A stretch of DNA of 64,000 bases from Acanthaster planci (taxonomy: Eukaryota; Echinodermata; Asteroidea; Valvatida; Acanthasteridae). How positions within the stretch are numbered: the stretch's first letter is position 1; each line of letters begins with the position of its first letter. Of this stretch, positions 1 through 13,000 are shown one piece after another. The notes beneath the pieces were generated by a model, which ran no database searches, had not been told where the DNA came from, and worked only from the letters and a program-made list of their open reading frames with translations. The stretch lies in the NCBI RefSeq assembly GCF_001949145.1, contig NW_019091484.1, forward strand, positions 556,310 to 620,309. The letters are read 5' to 3'. The position numbers and the translations under genes were made by a program.

Positions 1-402
1 AGTCTGTTGCCACCCCATTCAAAAGTTATGTTACAAATTCAATGAACAAGGTGTAGACTCAAAACAAACAGGACGCTACCAGAGGCAAAAATCGGGACAG
101 TAGATGACTCATAGAGGAAGACTGCATTACGTAAAACAGGAAAATGCGAAAATAGATACAACAGCAGTGACTATACTGGTACTTGTTCCAAACCTCAAAA
201 ATCAACTTTTGCCACACTGCAAAGCCTCCTTTTCTGTAATATAACTAAAACGGGACGACCATTTTCTTTTGACAAATCAACAAACCCTGGCTACACTCCT
301 GAATATAAACTGATTAGCATAACACGATGACGGGATATTTCTGTTTAAACTCAGCCGTACTGAAAGTATCTTTATTCATCCGCCTTCGTTCTTGTTTCAC
401 AG

Positions 403-3400
403 TTTTTGACAAATTATGGGAACGGCAATTCTGATGTTGTCAACCTCCTGGACAAAGTGGATTTCTATCTCATGCCGATGTCCAATCCAGATGGCTACGA
501 ATACAGCCGCTCGGTAGGCAACTTCCAATGCTTTTTGACTTGTTAAGAGGCAGAAGCTAGCCAGCTCATCACAGTTTCGCCATACCTTTCAAATGAGACA
601 GTTTGGTATTTTAAAAGGCAAGGTCATTCAGGAACGAAGCACGCCCACGAGTCCGCAAAAGGGTCGTGCCGATTTGGCAGATCTTGCACACGCGTCCGAT
701 TGACCGCGGACGCACTTCGTTGTTCGCATGCGCTGTTGAAATACTGAGCTGGCTCATTCACCGAAAACACTGCGTTATTACCAACGCACATACCCGTTTC
801 TGTTCTGTATCAGCCACTCGCTGCTTATGAACCAGACAGGCAGACACCAGTCACACGATGGCCGTCTGTTTCTATGGGGGTTCCTTTTGGAATCCTGCGA
901 CTTTCTCCTTGAATCTGATTGATTTGAGCACTGCGTCTGGCGGGATCGGAGTGCTGTCCGCGCACCATCCGTCGACATCGGTTGTGGTGAAAATGGATGC
1001 AAAACAGTTTGAACGTGTTTGATTTAATCCAGTCCTTCCACGTATCGGTCCGATTTACGAAGGCCATGTGGTCCAGTGAAATTTGTTTACCAATTTTCAT
1101 CCCGAATCTTTCATTGCCTCACGAGTGCATTTTCTCAGACTGATCCAAATAAATGCATCAATGATCATTGCAGAGAGATCGTATGTGGAGGAAAACGCGT
1201 TCAACGGAGTCATTATGGTGCACTGGCACGGATCCGAACAGAAACTGGGATATCAACTGGGGAGGTAAAGTCTTTTTGCTCGTCTGACCAATTCTCCCCC
1301 CCCCATGTCAGCAGGAAGTTTCGCTCCCTCTCAGGTGCCTGAACAATTTGTCTGTGAATTCGTCAATCGAACCCTTCATAAACGTAGTGCTGCACATTAG
1401 TGAAAGTATAAAGCTCCGCCCCTTTTGTGCAGTCACGTTCTGTGGAGATTGTTTGAGAGAAATAGAAAAGATCCGGCAACAAAAATTAGAACCCATTACT
1501 TCGGGCTATATTCCTCTCCGACCGATAGGGTGTCACTGTCATGGCTTGCCAAAAGGCGCACGCAAGCTCATGGTCAGACGTGTGTTAGTGCGATGGCCTC
1601 GCAGGAATAGCGTCGCCTGGGCTTGTACATAATACGTATGTTCGTCGTGTTCCAGTGCCTGGCGCCCAAAAGGAAATTTATTTGATATAGAACTGCGCAT
1701 ACTCAGTACTTAACTGCTGCAGACAGCAGCTTTTTTTGCGCTAGGAGACGACGCGTTTCGTTGTTGTCGATAAAAATGGAACAATGATGAAAGCAATAAG
1801 TTCCACAAAATAAATGGTTTATTTAAAATAAAAAGTATGTATATGTAAAGAGAAGGATGAGTTTCTTACCATGACATGTCAGAGAAAATAAGACAAGTGC
1901 AAATAGGCCTAATAAAAATGTGAGTTTCTTGAATCACTTACCACAACCAAAAATTGGTTTTATGTCTGTGCCCCAAATTTAAAATATAGGTTCACATTAT
2001 ACAGAAATCTACAGATAGATTGTGTCGCCGTAAATAATGTATCACATTTCTGTGCACTTCCCCCGTTATATGTTACAACACCATTTGGTAATTGTTATGC
2101 CTCACCTCAGCAGATCTGTAAATCACAATTTCCATATGTTTTTCATGGCTGAGAACAAACAAGGATGAACTCTTGTAATACACATAGGTACGGCAGGGTC
2201 TGTATGTTTTTACTGTGAACACACCAGAGCAGTAGACCACCAAAGCAACACAGAATGTCTAACTGATTCAAGACTTTAAATAATGTACATCACCTTACAA
2301 TTCACCTTCAAATATTAGTCATGTCATTCATAAACTTAACATTGAAAAGCTTTTATCAGATGAGGATGGATCCATATTTTCAGTATAGAGACTAGAATTC
2401 TAGGAGTTGCCAAATAGGTGTAATGTTTTCACAAGAAAAAGTTTTTACATTCCTGGGGTGGAATGGATGCATCGTATAAATCTGAGGATCCTAAACCAGT
2501 CTTGGTTGACCCAATTTAAACTTACATCTGATTTTTAGCGAAAAGAACTGTTATCTTTATTTAAAAGTTTCACACAATCTTCTTACAATGTACAAAAATT
2601 GTATTCTAACCTGATAAATGTAGTTAATCCTGATTCCTCAAGTCCAGCAGAAATAACACGATGACATGTTCCTAGTGAACCCTTTATAGCTCCACCAATG
2701 CTGATATCCTTGATCCAGATCCAATCTATTGCTCTCACAACCAGTATCAGAATAAACTTTGAATGGAACAGTCAGTATCAGCACATATTTGAACCTTTGT
2801 TCATTGTGGGAACAGTGATTATAAAAAATCAAGACAACCCAGTCATATTTTATTAGTTATAGTGAAAACTTTATCGCATAGATTCCTCCCAATTGCAGGT
2901 AGTTCTCAGATAGGTAGTTCAGGTAGTGGCAATCAGAGTTATTCGTATATGATGCATATAGCTGCAACTGAACCATGGAAACTCTACAGATCTCTACAAA
3001 CAAAAATCATACATGTACATTCAACAAATGACAGACTTGTAAGACACTTGATGTCAATACATGTACAGCGGTCCACTTATGTTCAATTAAGTAACAAAAT
3101 ACATGCTCCAAGTGACGTTAACAAGAGTGGAATCTTTTGCCCGTACCCAACGTATATATTAATAAACTCTGTATGCTCAGTGCTTCTCTGAGAGCTTGCG
3201 AAAGTGGACTCGTCACATTGGACCATTATGTTTGCAATCCGCATCTAAAAAGCCTCATGCCATGGCAAGGCAGCATGTTATGGGGAGATGTATGATGGTG
3301 AACCAGGACAGGGTTATTGCCACAGTTGTACATGTATATTGTTGATGTCTGGTGACTTTATTTATCCCCCTCTCCACATACCAGATGTAGGCCTGTTGTG

Positions 3401-6400
3401 TTGGGTATATGGAAGAGTCTGTTTATAACTGTTATTTAGATTTAATCAGATGGGTTCTTGTCAGACAGGTTCATCGAGTTGGTCTATTAAAAATTGTGGC
3501 CACTGAACTTCGCCTCTTTCTCGCATAGGCACTGGATCTAGCGGGAATCCCTGCTCGCAAACGTATCGGGGTAGCAGTGCCTTCTCTGAGATCGAGGTGA
3601 AAACAGTAGCGGATTATGTCAGAGGTCTCCAAGGGGTCAAAGTGTTTATAGACTTGCACGCATACAGCCAATATTGGACGGTTCCATACGGCTACAAATA
3701 CGCCCGTCCACCAACCTACACAGACCTGGTAAGTCACCTATCGATAGTAATGGTATCAAGTGTTACGACTTTGAAATGATGTTCTTTATCATGTCGCCGT
3801 CACTGTTTAATAATCTCGTTTGTCGTCGAGTGCCTGTGCAATCAAATGACAATCGGTTTTTTAGGCACATCATCGTTAACCAGAGATAATGATACTGCCT
3901 TAACGTTCAAACACTTACAGGCAAGAACTCAATCCCTACATCTGAATGCAATTAATCAATTTCTGAGGATCTGGTCAGCCTTGCCAACAGAATTCCGCAA
4001 TTCAGTAATTACTGACTCCTTATCCTCGTTTTTGAGATCTCCGAAATACGAGGAGGCTGCTGGGTTTAACATACTCCAAAGTGTACCCTTTTTATACCGT
4101 TTTATCACCATTGTACATAAATCTATCCGTTATTTACCTACATATTTTTATTCATTTTTTCTCTACTCATATCACCACTTTATATTTTGTATTTCATTTC
4201 CCAGTAAGTCATTTAATATTCCCTTTTCCTTGCAAATTTAAGTGTGATTTTCTGTTTTTAACGTCTGTATCATGTCCGGAAGTAGGCCTATGTGTCTTAT
4301 TTTGATCTCATATATTTTATATAGTCAAACATTTTACTGTAAATAGTAAATCTATGTCTTTTATTAATGATCCACAACCAGATGTGGGGCCGCAGGTCTA
4401 CGGATCACAGATAAAGTTACTGCTTTTGCTGCTCCTGGCCCATCTGGGAGAACCAATCTGTTTTGCATTGCACTAATTGTTCTGTATTGTCCTGTCACGT
4501 GTATTGTTCTGGCCAATTACATACATGATAATAATAATAATACAAATAATGGGATGACATGGGATGACATGGTGTAGTCTTCCTCCATTGTCTAGTAATA
4601 TCATGATCAGCAAATTAAAGGGTAGCTGCAACAGTTTATTTTGATACAGACCTGCAAAATGCACCTCCAAGTTGTGTCTCAGTTAACCTTATTTTCAACT
4701 TTCGCCCCCCCCCCCTTATACTGCCTTTTTGTTTTATGCTAATGAGTATTTTCATATTTATGGGCAAAACTGTGATGTCATCCCAGGAAGAAATCCTCAA
4801 TGTAACATTGGTTTGTACACAAAAACGTCCGCCATTTTTTTTTGTGTGTGTAGATTTTGCTGAATTAAATTTTCTCTTCTTTGCTACTGATTCATTGTTA
4901 AGGGCAAAGCCGCAAGCAAGAATCAGTCCTTTTTCCTAATTTTTTTTTCAGTAAGTCAGTTTTGGGTCAATAATTTGAACAGGGAAACCCATGCACTGAA
5001 CTTTATCTGCCCTAGATGACGTTATGGCAACAGCGCTCTCAGTAGCGTGGACAATTGTATGTGTTGAAGAAAGTACACAGCTGCATTTAATCAAATAGGA
5101 ATGTGAAAGTGTTTGCATGCATTGAAGAAGGGAAAAAATGCAAAAAAAAGTATGTCTAAAGAGAATACATTGCGTCACACTTTAAAACTTAAAAAAAATT
5201 CACATTACGTCACAACGGCATGGGTATAGCAGCGCGCGATTGAACTTTTTCATAGGCGGGATTTTATTTTAAGGCGTCAGTTGCAGCGCAGTAGAGAATG
5301 GGTGCTGCAGCGAGATATGCACGCAAATCATCTTTGCAGTATGTCACCCATGAAGTAGTCTAGCACCATGACGTTCGCCTGTCTTACTTAGACCTCCTTG
5401 TGCAAAAGTGTACTATGTGAAGGAGTGAATGTCGGTTCAAGGGCGAACTCGAAAGCAAGCGAATTTGTTGAGAGGAGATGTTCGACCTCAGCGAATAAGC
5501 CTTTTGCGATTTAAATTTGAATAAAATCTGGCACACTGAGTTCTTTCAATTCATGTGAACATAACCATTTGAATTCTCCATATTAAAGGTGTAGGCCTAC
5601 ACCATTGGTAAAATCCCGAAAAACGGACATCTGTATAATCCTGAAATATCTAACTCGAACGAAAGTACACAACAGTCTCAACCAGTCTGTAAAATATTTC
5701 CACCCAGAATGCTGTAGTTTTCGAGAAAAACAAAGATTTTGTTCCCTTTTTATTACGATGGTCGACCGACCATCGTAATAGAGTTAATTGCACTTCGCAC
5801 CTCACATCCTTTAACATGCGCCAAATTTGCAGATTAATGAACGGATAAACCTAAAAATAGCTAAAAATATACTGACATTCTTTCACCAAAAACTCTGTGA
5901 ACAATAAACACGATCGTGCGCGCACGTGCATAATCATGATACAGGCTTATGTTACGGACACGAGTCGACTGCTGTGACCCTGGATGAAGTTTTTCCCTGA
6001 ATCCGCAAAGCTATATTGTCGTGGAGGCGCATTACTCCAAGGTAAATTTCACTGACTCCTAGCCGTCAAAAACTGCTCCTTTATTAAGGGAATGAGAACC
6101 TCTCATGCTCGTTTCCCACCCTTACGCCGCGGACGATGTTCGCTTGTACTACGAACGCCCTAAAATCCATGGATTTTACACATGATAAACTACAAGACCT
6201 TTTTTAAGCAGTGAAAATGCTGCGCTGTTTTTCCTCGGTTTTTTTTAACAAATCATTTGACTCAATCATATGAAAGAAGTGAGTGGAATGTAAGTTGCAG
6301 TGAATATTACACGCCGTAATCAGCCAATCTTGTGAAATTACGACAAAAACCAGTGATGTGCACCACCTTTAAAGACACTTTTGCTGCACCTCGTGATTCG

Positions 6401-7270
6401 GGGCAAGCGTTTGCTTAGTTACATAAAGAGACGTCTTGCACGAATACACTGTTTTCAATGGAAAAGAAGGGCAAAAAGGAGCCAGTCCATTGCAGAGATG
6501 GTGGTCGCTATGTAAAAGCTTGTCCCGAATAACAGGGTATAGCAACAGTGTCTTAAGTCTTGGGAATTCAAATTGATATGTGCAATCAAATAACTCAGTG
6601 TACCAGATTTTAAGCAAAAGGCTTATTCCCAGCACCAGTAATGCCTCCAAATTTTCTCATTTTTTGTAAGATGACCGTCACCAACAAAGCCATGGCAGCT
6701 CTGAAGGCAGAACACGGATTAACCTTCGCCACTGGCACTACTGCTGAAGTAATATGTAAGTCATAGTAAATCTTGCTGAACTCTCGATAGAGAGTGACGG
6801 TGAAATAAAGGCATTTTGAGGTTTCGGGTGGATGTAGGAAAATGTTTTTTCCTCTAAAATAACTCTCTAAATTTTTCATCCGTAAAAACTCTTACATCTG
6901 CAAAGAAAGGTTGTAGTAGGGCCAATTGTTTATAAAAAAATTCTGTTTCTTTAAATTTTCGTAAAGACGACCACCCCCTCCCCTGGATATGCCACAGCAG
7001 TGAAGGTGGTGAAACAGGCGCAGAATACCTTGTGGTAATTAGGCCGCAAAAGGTAAATGCCTAATTGTCTCTTCCCTTTCGACACTGACAGACTTGGCCA
7101 GTGGCATAAGCGCAGACTGGGCCTACGAGAAAGCTAACATCCCGTACTGCTTCGCCCCGGAGCTGAGGGACAAAGGCTACTACGGGTTTTTGATGCCAGA
7201 GTCCCAAATCTTGCCCAGCGCCGAAGAGGTGTTCGCGGCCATTAAGGTCATCGGGAACTACATTATATAG
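403..7270 (+). CDS. Metallocarboxypeptidase A/B-like (M14), 3' part of gene
   Basis: Five exons read in one frame to a TAG stop: 403-513, 1174-1264, 3529-3728, 6671-6755, 7092-7270 (221 codons), all with AG/GT borders. The 5' exons (signal peptide, propeptide and the HxxE zinc motif) lie beyond the left edge. Landmarks of the M14 fold are all present: [12 protein letters not shown] in exon 1; DRMWRKTRS (Arg127) and DPNRNWD (Asn144/Arg145) in exon 2; the NPC cysteine that pairs with the CTGTDP cysteine; FIDLHAYSQ (third zinc ligand His196) in exon 3; a Tyr248 codon split across the last intron; ELRDKGYYGF (catalytic Glu270) in the last exon. The family cleaves C-terminal residues, normally as a secreted digestive zymogen. 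The residue at the 255 position is Ala (GISADW), unlike Ile (A type) or Asp (B type), so specificity is uncertain. It is a tandem paralogue of the gene at 10097; exon lengths match (111, 91, 200 versus 203, 85, 179). Confidence 0.93.
592..758. repeat. Foldback MITE, copy 1 (family with 25376-25525)
   Basis: An element with imperfect inverted ends: it begins AATGAGACAGTTTGGTATTT and closes with GAAATACTGAGCTGGCTCATT. A second copy in opposite orientation lies at 25376-25525 and shares the inner words CAAGGTCATTC and ACGCGTCCGA. It sits in the intron between the first two visible carboxypeptidase exons. I saw no convincing target-site duplication. Confidence 0.6.
1265..3528 (+). other. Intron of carboxypeptidase gene 1
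   Basis: An AT-rich intron with donor GTAAAG and acceptor CGCATAG. Several short open frames lie here, but none shows a recognisable domain or splice context. I see no RNA gene or clear repeat. Confidence 0.6.
3885..4555 (+). mobile_element. 5'-truncated non-LTR retrotransposon (LINE) 3' end
   Basis: A frame over about 3888-4075 ends in a stretch like the C-terminus of a LINE reverse transcriptase: INQFLRIWSALPTEFRNSV followed by a serine/phenylalanine-rich SLSSF segment, the place where many jockey/CR1/L2-type ORF2 proteins show 'lWNsLP...sl.sFk'. An AT-rich stretch follows and ends in a (ATA)n tract near 4528-4545, as expected for a LINE 3' tail. It is plus-oriented, inside a carboxypeptidase intron. 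The protein similarity is judged by eye. Confidence 0.45.
4731..5215. repeat. Dispersed repeat, copy 1 (pair with 9258-9720)
   Basis: It shares a collinear series of words with 9258-9720: GAGTATTTTCATATTTATG versus a CCGTATTCATG version, then TCAATGT plus CA(C)TTGG/CACCGG, a GCAAGCAA block, a GTGAACTTTGGG/TTTTGGGTC block, and CATGCATTGAA. The copies are strongly diverged. No coding content is recognised. Confidence 0.4.
5583..6372. mobile_element. Foldback element of about 790 bp bounded by TTAAAGGTG inverted ends
   Basis: The left end reads TTAAAGGTGTAGGCCTACAC and the right end is its approximate inverse (GTGCACCACCTTTAA), so both ends carry TTAA followed by AGGTG. Inside there is no open frame of note, but there is a nearly perfect hairpin at 5751-5780. 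It resembles a non-autonomous DNA transposon. A TTAA target (piggyBac-like) is possible but cannot be told apart from the inverted repeat itself. Confidence 0.5.
5751..5780. repeat. 14-bp-arm hairpin
   Basis: The arm TATTACGATGGTCG is followed by a two-base loop (AC) and the exact reverse complement CGACCATCGTAATA. It lies inside the 790-bp foldback element. Confidence 0.9.
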
Positions 7271-7716
7271 CTGAACTTAGCTACGCTGATCAATCGCTAG
7301 AAATGGCGCCTATGCTAGACGGTAATGGTCAGCGCATGTTTTTCCAACGGCTAGGGCCCATTTGATTAGAAGTGGATAAACAGGTTAATTTACAATTTAC
7401 AAAGTCATGGAATCACCACTTGCTCTCTGGACTATTTTGGACATAGATTAGATTAGAGTTTAGCTGCTTGATAGTGTATGGAGCTGCAAATTGGAGTTCT
7501 TTGCAGCCATCTCCAGTGCATTCCTAGCCTGTGTCTGCCTGTTTAATCATGAAAGTCGTAATGGAGAATTCTGACAGTTGCAAGTTTTACAAATGCTTGC
7601 TTGGCGGCTCGAAGTGATATTTCTGTTGGGGTGAAACCTACGCAAATTAGGTCAAGTTCATTGTGTGCTCTATTGCTTCAGGGAAGATTCAGCATAACGT
7701 GAACACTCTGTTCGCA

Positions 7717-7722
7717 ATAAAA
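7717..7722 (+). terminator. Candidate polyadenylation signal of carboxypeptidase gene 1
   Basis: AATAAA lies about 450 bp after the stop codon at 7270 and is the first canonical hexamer downstream that I found. Its use is inferred. Confidence 0.4.
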
Positions 7723-8360
7723 AATATATGAACTGAAAGTTGTTTTGAGAGACTTGTGGTCACTGTGAACGAGGTCATGAGCAGATTGAGAAGCGCTCGA
7801 TAAAGGTTTTTGCTTATTCTTCCTATTAGGAAGAATCAACGGAAACTTGTCGCAAGTGATTCATACTGTCTGCCAATATCATCATAAGAATTTGTGATCC
7901 TTGTAGCATACTCCACCGCACCAACGATCTCAAAGCGCCTTAAAGTATTAAGTACCCCACGCTCCTCGTGCAATTAAGCATTGGCCTGTGCCCTTACAAG
8001 TACCCGTAGACCTGGTGCAAAAAGGCAACTGGGGGTGGGGTTGGGGGAGTTGATGTGACTACACGATGCCACTTGCTGAACTTAAACCCTGACTCTGTGT
8101 GATCTAACAACACACTGTGCACTGGTTTTGGCAGCTGAATTGTTTTCCTAGGAACACCCGAAGAATTGAGCTTAGTTATTCGGATAAAAATAGAATAGAC
8201 TTTTACACAGCTGTTGGGGCGTGTGCCAGAGGTTACACTTTCATAGCGTTTTAGTATTTCGTCTATACCAGTCTTTTTGTACTCCTTTCGATCAACCGAA
8301 CTTCCACAATATCAGCGTATACTTACAGAAACAAAATTAATTGTGGAAGTGTGTAAACCT

Positions 8361-8575
8361 CGAGCTGGACCATACCAAGAGAGGGCGCAATTTTCTTAGC
8401 AACGGAGGCTCCTTTGGTCGGAATGAACTTCGCTGATTTCACATACGAGTAGGAAGTGTGCGCTCGCTTTGCTCCCAATAAAATGAACACTCCCGACCCA
8501 TATGGCTCTTTTCAACATTGAGATGAGGGGGTCCTTCTGCCTGAGGTGGACATTGATTAGTGCCTATTTTATATC
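8361..8575 (-). repeat. Dispersed repeat, inverted copy
   Basis: The reverse complement matches 19835-20070 and 20770-20960. Shared words on the minus strand are GCGCCCTCTCTTGGT, GGAGCCTCCGTTGCTA, AAAAGAGCCATAT(GG)GT and GGAGTGTTCATTTT. No coding content. Confidence 0.6.
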
Positions 8576-9257
8576 CGTCGAAGCAAATGTCAAGTCTATT
8601 ACTTCTTTTACCAACTTAAAGTATGATTTTACCGTGGTCTTCTTCAAACATTGCAATACTTCTACCAGAGCTATAATTAACTTGTTTTCCTGCATGCGTC
8701 ATAAATGTCGATAATAGACCCTTTTTTTAAATTCTCAGTGGTTACGCCGACTGCAAGCTTTAGGCTACGTTGCATTTTCTGTATCTGCCAATCTGTCCAG
8801 TTCCCACTCTGATTGTCGAGACAATCATCCGAAAAACAAGATAATGGATGAGAACCAAACAAATTACGTGTCTCGTATGTTGTGTATAACTGCAGGCATT
8901 AGCAAAAACAAAATGGTAGGCCCACGACTTCACTTAATATTTCATCAGCCCTTCACGTCCTGCTTGGAAAATTTCGATATTGAGGTTTCATTTCTCATTC
9001 TGCACAATATCTACATATGTATTGAGTCCTAAGCTCTGCATTTCTCTCCGATTACACACAAGGAAAGTGAATCTACAGTACGCTGCAGTCCGATATGCAG
9101 TACTTTGTGTAGTGAACGTGTAATTCCACTCACAATCACCTTGACTTCAACCTTGACAATGGATTTCAAATACAAACCTCCACAAATGCACATTTGTATC
9201 TCGGTTAACCTCATGTTTTTTGTTTCGCTATATTTTCAAAGATGTTTTGATGTCCTT

Positions 9258-9720
9258 TTGGTTTTTATATTAATGCATGTCCGTATTCATGAGCAAACCT
9301 GCGATGTTGTCCCGGGAAAAAAGCTCAATGTCACACCGGCTTAATCACACAAACTCCTGCAGACTTCGGTTTCTTTCAGAGCTTGCTGGCCTAAAGCTTC
9401 TCTCCTGCGGTGATGCACTGTTGTGTAAGTACAAAGCAATAAGCAAGCAAGCAATCCTTGCTCAAACATATTTTCCGTGAGTGAACTTTGGGTTCCCTGT
9501 TTGAATACTGAATATAGAAAATCTCAACACTGAGCCATGACTTTACCACAACAGTGTCTTCAGTGGTGCAAGAAATCATGGATGATTTTAAATGTTTAGA
9601 AATGCACTTTTCAATGCATTTAACCCATTTGGGATGTTGAATTGTTTTCATGCATTGAAAAAGATATAGGCCTAGTTGCAGTAAAAGTGTTCCTGAGAAA
9701 AGTCATTACAGCTACACCAA
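9258..9720. repeat. Dispersed repeat, copy 2 (pair with 4731-5215)
   Basis: A direct-orientation partner of 4731-5215 with an extra tandem GCAAG tract (CAATAAGCAAGCAAGCAAT). It is diverged and non-coding as far as I can see. Confidence 0.4.
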
Positions 9721-10045
9721 AATGCCCATAATGACCTGAGCGAAAGGCGAGGGTCATTCTAGATACATTGGGATATACAATGGAATAATTGGGAAATGTT
9801 GGAACCCACCTCAAGAGAGAAGTGACAAAAATGACGTAAATCAATCACAAATTTTGACACTAAAGAAAAAATCCACAGCATTTCTCACAAATTAATTGCA
9901 ACGAATACCACCTATACTCAGCCATGGGTGACACGGAATGACAACCATTTGATACCGTTTTAAAATACGATAAAGACACAGCGCTGATATGAGTGGCCTA
10001 GATAGATGTACGCTCCTCACGCTGAGTTTAGGCACAGAAAACCAA

Positions 10046-10051
10046 TATAAA
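10046..10051 (+). promoter_or_regulatory. TATA box of procarboxypeptidase gene 2
   Basis: TATAAA, in context CCAATATAAAGCGGG, lies 51 bp before the ATG at 10097. A TCATT initiator-like word at 10076-10080 sits about 30 bp downstream. That would give a 5' UTR of only about 20 nt, as is common for highly expressed digestive-enzyme genes. The start site is inferred. Confidence 0.65.
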
Positions 10052-10096
10052 GCGGGAGTTCGCAGAAGTTTCTTCTCATTTGCTGAAGTGTCGACG

Positions 10097-13000
10097 ATGG
10101 CCGTGCTGCGCTTGGTACTCCTGGCGGCCCTTCTGGGCCTCTGCCTCGCTGAGAAGAAGAGATACGATGGGTAGGTATTGCGGCAGAGTTAATGCAGTCG
10201 ATTACCTGGGTTGAACCATAGTTTCGCGAACCGGTGGCTGGCAGAACCATATGCTGGGCCGTGAACCAAAGGGGGAATTCACGAAGCACGAAAAAAAAAT
10301 CTCGTGTCAATAGTAAAGCAGTGAGTACTACCAGAAGAATCCTCCCATGTTAACACCGTGACGTGTGCATTGTCCATAAGCGTTGTTGCTAGCCAAGTGT
10401 GAACTTTTATGAAATAGCGGTCGGAGTGTATAAACAAAAGAAATGTCTTTCTAACTCGGGACCAGAACAAGAAGCCAATCCAGCTCTTAGATGTGACGTC
10501 CTGTTTATTTAAACCACGCCCACTGCACATAGAGCTACATGGAACCGGAAGTTAATGGTCAACGAGAATGTTCGTCCAATGGGAGCTTGTGATAAGCGGT
10601 GCATGACGAAGTCACTCACGAAGCAGACATTGCGGGGCCAGTCAACTTGCACACAGGTTGTTCACGCCGGTTACATTGCTCACCGACCAATCCACTCCGA
10701 GCGGGAACAAAAGACGGAAACAGCGGTTCCTTTTTTGGCGGGAGCTCGCCAAGTGCGCGTGCAGGTTTACACCGGTTTGGCGTGGGGCATTAAGCATCTC
10801 CAGTATCAGTGGTTGGAACGTACGGCCTCCGCGCGTGCGCTGGTGAGGCCGGATCGGCCTGTCTCTCCTTCGCCGATGAGGTTGCTCTTCATCTTTGCAG
10901 AAAGGGTTTTGTTGTAACATGCCAAAGAACGCGCGCTCAATGAAGGACCCATGTGTGATTAATGACCTGTTTTTCGAATGTGTACACGGGTAAGTAAGTG
11001 CATTTTACATGTAATGTTTTCGTATGCTCTCTGTTCCTGTGAGCTGCTCCATGCAATAATTTATCCCCATTTACTCAACAAATAACTTTATACACCCACC
11101 TTGCGTTAGTGGCAGAGACGTTATGCTTCCACTATTTATTTTCTTTAAACTATATATGTTTTACTCTAATTTGCGTTGATCTTTGATTTTTGTTTCTGAG
11201 TGGTTGAAATGTTTCCCTGCCTGACATTCCCAGTGGTCGAAGGGTAATTAATGAATAAGGGTTCGTGATTAATGATCAAAAGGTCAGAGGTTAGAACACA
11301 GCCAAAGGTAGTTAGCAGTGGCCTTAGGTAAGTCAGATTTCTCCTGCTCCGCGTCTTATTACCCAAGAACTTGAGTGGGTAGGCTACCGGCAATAGCCGG
11401 GGAGCAGCATGCGATGGACTAGCATCCCATCCGGGGGTTCCATGCTGGGGAATCCTGATGTAAACGCCGGCGTGATGAGCTCCAGTGGTTCGGGAGAAAC
11501 GTAGTTTTTCTGTACTGCCTGTCGTATACACCCCCTCACACCCGCCATTGCTTTTATTTTCCTCAATAGCATGCATCCTTGAACTTTCTTAGACTCTCAA
11601 AGAAAAGGTATAAAGTGAAATTTGCGTGGGCCGAAAGTGGTTCTTTTGCATTTTTTTTTTAAAGTTACCCCCCCCAAAAAAAGGTTTTTTAAAGTTGCAT
11701 TTTTTTCTCCTCAGCTACAAGGTTTTCCGTATTACTCCTAGCGACGACTTTCAGGTGAAGTCCCTTTTTCGACTGAAACCACTTTTGGAAGATAAGGTAG
11801 GTTGTCATCCAGTTTTCCGTAACTTGTTTCTAGCCCCAGTATCTTCGCACGTGTTAATTATGGCATAACGTCTCGATCAAGTGCGATGTGTGATGTTCGA
11901 CGAGGCCGTACGTTTCCTACCCAAAAAAGCACCACAATGAGCTATCTCGATCAGAGTTTCATAGCGTGAACCGAAGGTTAGAATGGCTGATCAGGTCGCT
12001 TTAAGAACGAAAAAATTGATTGGATTTTTGTGAAACTGACAATGTGAGAGATAACCAGTGTTTGTGCTGGCTGTCTCGGTTAGCACCAAAAACGATGCGA
12101 AACGAACTTCTGCTGAGTTTCTTGGTTTGAGCTGTAAGAGAGAACCCGCCCACACTTGCGTGCCTACACCACTGCTTCTCAATTTGAAATTTCCATTCGT
12201 AATTTTGATTTTAGACAAAACCAATTTCTGCCTTCTTTACAGGCTCATTGATTTCTAAGCTATTTTTGAAATGCCTCTCACCAAATAATGAATTTTGCTT
12301 GGAGCTTTTGAATTTTCCTTCTTAATGTATGCATTTCTAATGCAAATTCAGTTTTGTCACCCGTTCACTGAGACTACCAGAAGCATGCCTGCAGCAGCTC
12401 AAAAAGAATTTGCTTTGCAGCTTATTATCGTTTGAGACCGGTTCATACCTGGCGCGAAAGCGAACACAAATGCAAATTGTTATATTAGATCCGAAAAATC
12501 TTGCTGCGAGGTCGCAGAAGCTGAAAGCGTTTCAATTCAGGCAAACTTCGCCGCGAATATTTCTTGTCATTTTCAACGCTTTTTGCATTCTCCTCAATTA
12601 ACTATGGACTGATGTATAGTGTACGCGGCGTGGACGAAGTATACGCAACAAAGTAACCAGGAAATCAAAAAGAAAAAGATTTGATAAGTGAACTCTGTTT
12701 TTGAACTGTGGTGGCGAAGACCGAAGTGTTGATTTGTTTTCAGACGGTTGATTTCTGGACCAATCCCCTCCAAATCGGCAATACCGTGGATTTGATGGTA
12801 GCACCGGAAGACCAGGAGGATGTTGAGGAATTGCTCACCCAGCAAGGCATGCATTTATCGGTGTGGATTAGCGACGTCCAGAAGCTTATTGACGAATCGA
12901 CCCCAGAGGAAGAGGAAAAGAATATCGCCGGGCTCTCCGGCTTCAACTACGAAACGTACCACAGTACTAACACGGTAAAGGGAAAACGGTTTGCTTTTTA

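Larger units (their letters stand above)
7271..10045. other. Intergenic region between the two carboxypeptidase genes
   Basis: It holds the 3' UTR of gene 1, an inverted copy of a dispersed repeat (8361-8575), and a diverged repeat copy (9258-9720). Short open frames show no recognisable protein. The region just before 10046 is the promoter of gene 2. Confidence 0.6.

Noticed and set aside
10555-10920. 120-codon plus-strand frame and 92-codon minus-strand frame in intron 1 of gene 2
   Set aside because: A CpG-rich stretch open in several frames at once, with no domain; exon 1 joins exon 2 (11715) in frame without it.
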